Source of the DNA: Apus apus
Lineage: Eukaryota; Chordata; Aves; Apodiformes; Apodidae
Assembly (NCBI RefSeq): GCF_020740795.1
Contig: NC_067283.1
Coordinates: forward strand, 43,017,659 to 43,081,658
Length of the DNA stretch: 64,000 bases
Direction of reading: 5' to 3'
Part shown: piece by piece, positions 62,198 through 64,000 of the stretch
How positions within the stretch are numbered: the stretch's first letter is position 1
Layout of the letters: each line of letters starts with the position of its first letter
Notes under the pieces: model-generated
Told to the model about the DNA's origin: nothing
The model's input: the letters and a program-made list of their open reading frames with translations, nothing else
Database searches by the model: none
Program-made: the position numbers and the translations under genes

Positions 62198-63831
62198 CTA
62201 AAGATTGAACAAAGTGCTTTACCAATGTGGGTTATAGCAATTATTCCTAAAATTATTTACATCTCAACTATGCTAGTAACATGTCACAAGCTACACATCT
62301 CTGCAGCACAAACACACATGTAGGTGCTTTTGTTATTCTCAAAATTTCAAAGAGTGGTTCTTGAAAACTCCAGTTCAATAATTCTTTTCATACAAAGCTT
62401 ACCTAGTATTTGCCTTCTCCCTGTTTAAACTTGATAGATTTTCAGTTAATTGGACTTGTTTCTTACAAAGACTACTTTTAAAATACAAAAAAATCTCAGG
62501 AGACAGCATATTCAAATAACCTGTACAAATCACATATACAGTAGGAAATACACACTCTATACTTAAAGTATATCTAAATAAGGCAAAGGTTTGTCAAAGA
62601 ACTATCAGCACAGCCATTCAACAGAACTTCCACAGAACTCTCTGCAACATGCAAGCTGTAAGAAATGCTTTAACATTCATTTTTTTTTCCTCTTTTTTAA
62701 AGAAAGAAGAGGGGCAACATAAAAGGATAATACTAGGTTTACTTTTGAGGGGACCAATCAGTTTTTAGCCCAAGTATATTTTTTTTAAGTCCAGCACAAA
62801 GACCCTCAAAAATTCTTTGGGGTAAAAAGCACAGGCAATTATTTATCAAAATAAGCTTCCACAGAAGTCCTCAGTGTCATGTGTTAATCTACAAAGCCTG
62901 GCTTAAATAGAAGCTCTTGCTCCCAGAAATAATTTTTCCAAAATCCTTAGGAAAGATGAACACTGACTTTAAGGAATCTCATCCATCCTTGTACCCCAAG
63001 GCAAGATCAACTGTATCTGTGTAATTACTGACAGGTATTTGGCCAGTATATTATTAAAAATCTTCAAAGATGGAGATTACAACAGGTTCACAAGACAGAC
63101 TTCTCTAGCACTTTAAAACCTTAGCATGCTTAGGTAAAGAAACTAATTTGAAACCTGATACAATTTAAAACTACTACTACTTATCCTACCCACTCTGTCT
63201 TTTGACAAAGGATTAGGTGAACCCTCAAATGAAAGCCACTCAAAACTGAGTACCTGCAGACATGCATAAATGTGGTTACTATTAGAGGAAACATGTCCTG
63301 GCTGCCACAAACAGCTGTATGAGAGGAATGGCAAGTCAGGTTTACAGAATATTCTCATTTTGCCTGAGATAATACAGACTTTAATATCGGTATTCTATGG
63401 AACATGGGTGGTAAGAGAGGACAATACTATTTTAAAGGTATTCTAAGAAGTCTTCCTTTAGAGAGCTACTCACCTTTTTCTTTTGAATCTAACCACAGGT
63501 AACAAGCCATTGCAACCTTTCAGTGGTTCAGTCTGAATTTTTTACTTCCATTATTAGTATTAAGTCTAGTGCCTTCAACTCAGTTTGTATTTATTAAAGT
63601 AAAACAGAAGCTGAGTGTAGTGAATACACTATAAGGAAAGGCCACTTAAAAAAATACCTAATAGCTTAAAATATAAGTTCTTACCAGTTTTTCAGTAAGT
63701 CTGGCAGGTTTGCTTTTCCAGTTATCAAAAGCATTTGTGAAAAGAACTAGAACTCACTTGTCACACAAGATTCTTTCTCATCTTTGAACCAATACTATGC
63801 TAGGATATATGAAACAAGCAACAAGAAATAC
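62198..63831 (-). other. TCAIM: TCAIM intron
   Basis: This is a 1634-bp phase-1 intron with donor GTATTT and acceptor TTTAG. It is AT-rich and no embedded element is recognised. Sequence from 63930 to the window end belongs to the next intron upstream. Confidence 0.85.
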
Positions 63832-63929
63832 CTTTAACATTCTTTAATATTTCAGGTCTCTGTTGGACTAAGCGACCTAGACTGTGTAGTTGACTACAGC
63901 GGTGAGCAATACCCCAGCTTCTCTGCCAC
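63832..63929 (-). CDS. TCAIM: TCAIM coding exon (most 5' one in the window)
   Basis: This 98-bp exon has an acceptor TTTAG (AG at 63931-63930) and a donor GTATTT (63831-63826), a donor that is weaker at +5 than the others in this gene. One base completes a codon from the upstream exon; 32 codons read WQRSWGIAHRCSQLHSLGRL and then VQQRPEILKNVK; and the last G begins the Gly codon completed at 62197. The mitochondrial targeting region and the first conserved region must lie on exons beyond base 64000. Confidence 0.92.
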
Positions 63930-64000
63930 CTAAATACAAATAAAATTGAAAGCATTTCATTCTCAACATCATAAAAAAAGAGAAAATGACAGAATTTGAG

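Overview
The window is vertebrate nuclear DNA, most likely from a bird. Both protein genes are intron-rich vertebrate genes. The interspersed repeats are mainly CR1 LINEs whose 3' ends finish in short ATTCTATGA-type repeats instead of poly(A), and LTR elements make up the rest. There are no operons, CRISPR arrays, rRNA genes or tRNA genes, and no bacterial or viral replicon. Almost all of the longer open frames outside the two genes are chance frames in GC-rich or repeat DNA.

Left end (1-8.2 kb): the first coding exon of TRIM71 (LIN41) lies on the minus strand at 5001-5894, inside a CpG island of about 3.7 kb. It encodes the RING finger, a low-complexity linker, B-box 1 and the first residues of B-box 2, then ends at a clean GTGAGC donor. 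The 5 kb to its left is the start of TRIM71 intron 1; the remaining exons lie beyond base 1. The 5' leader and promoter lie at about 5.9-7.5 kb and contain four ATCGAT palindromes within 255 bp.

Middle (8.2-52.1 kb): a long intergenic stretch in which I recognise no protein-coding exon. It holds CR1 fragments (antisense at 17.1-18.46 kb; sense at 34.8-35.5, 36.6-36.9 and 48.2-48.6 kb), a 1-kb antisense solo LTR at 28523-29522 with a 5-bp target duplication, and an isolated CpG-rich block at about 25.88-26.45 kb that is attached to no recognisable gene.

Right end (52.1-64 kb): five 3'-terminal coding exons of TCAIM (T-cell activation inhibitor, mitochondrial) on the minus strand, at 63832-63929, 62106-62197, 59649-59881, 58997-59128 and 52101-52326. 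Their splice sites and reading phases join without a break up to a stop codon at 52101-52103. The 5' exons lie beyond base 64000. The last intron carries a degraded, internally deleted endogenous retrovirus (55181-58503) in antisense to the gene, with a tRNA-Lys-type primer binding site and a perfect 6-bp target duplication. A CR1 is nested at its 3' side.

TCAIM and TRIM71 are therefore consecutive recognisable genes on the same strand, with TCAIM upstream and about 44 kb of gene-poor DNA between its stop codon and the TRIM71 CpG island. Nothing suggests that they are functionally linked.
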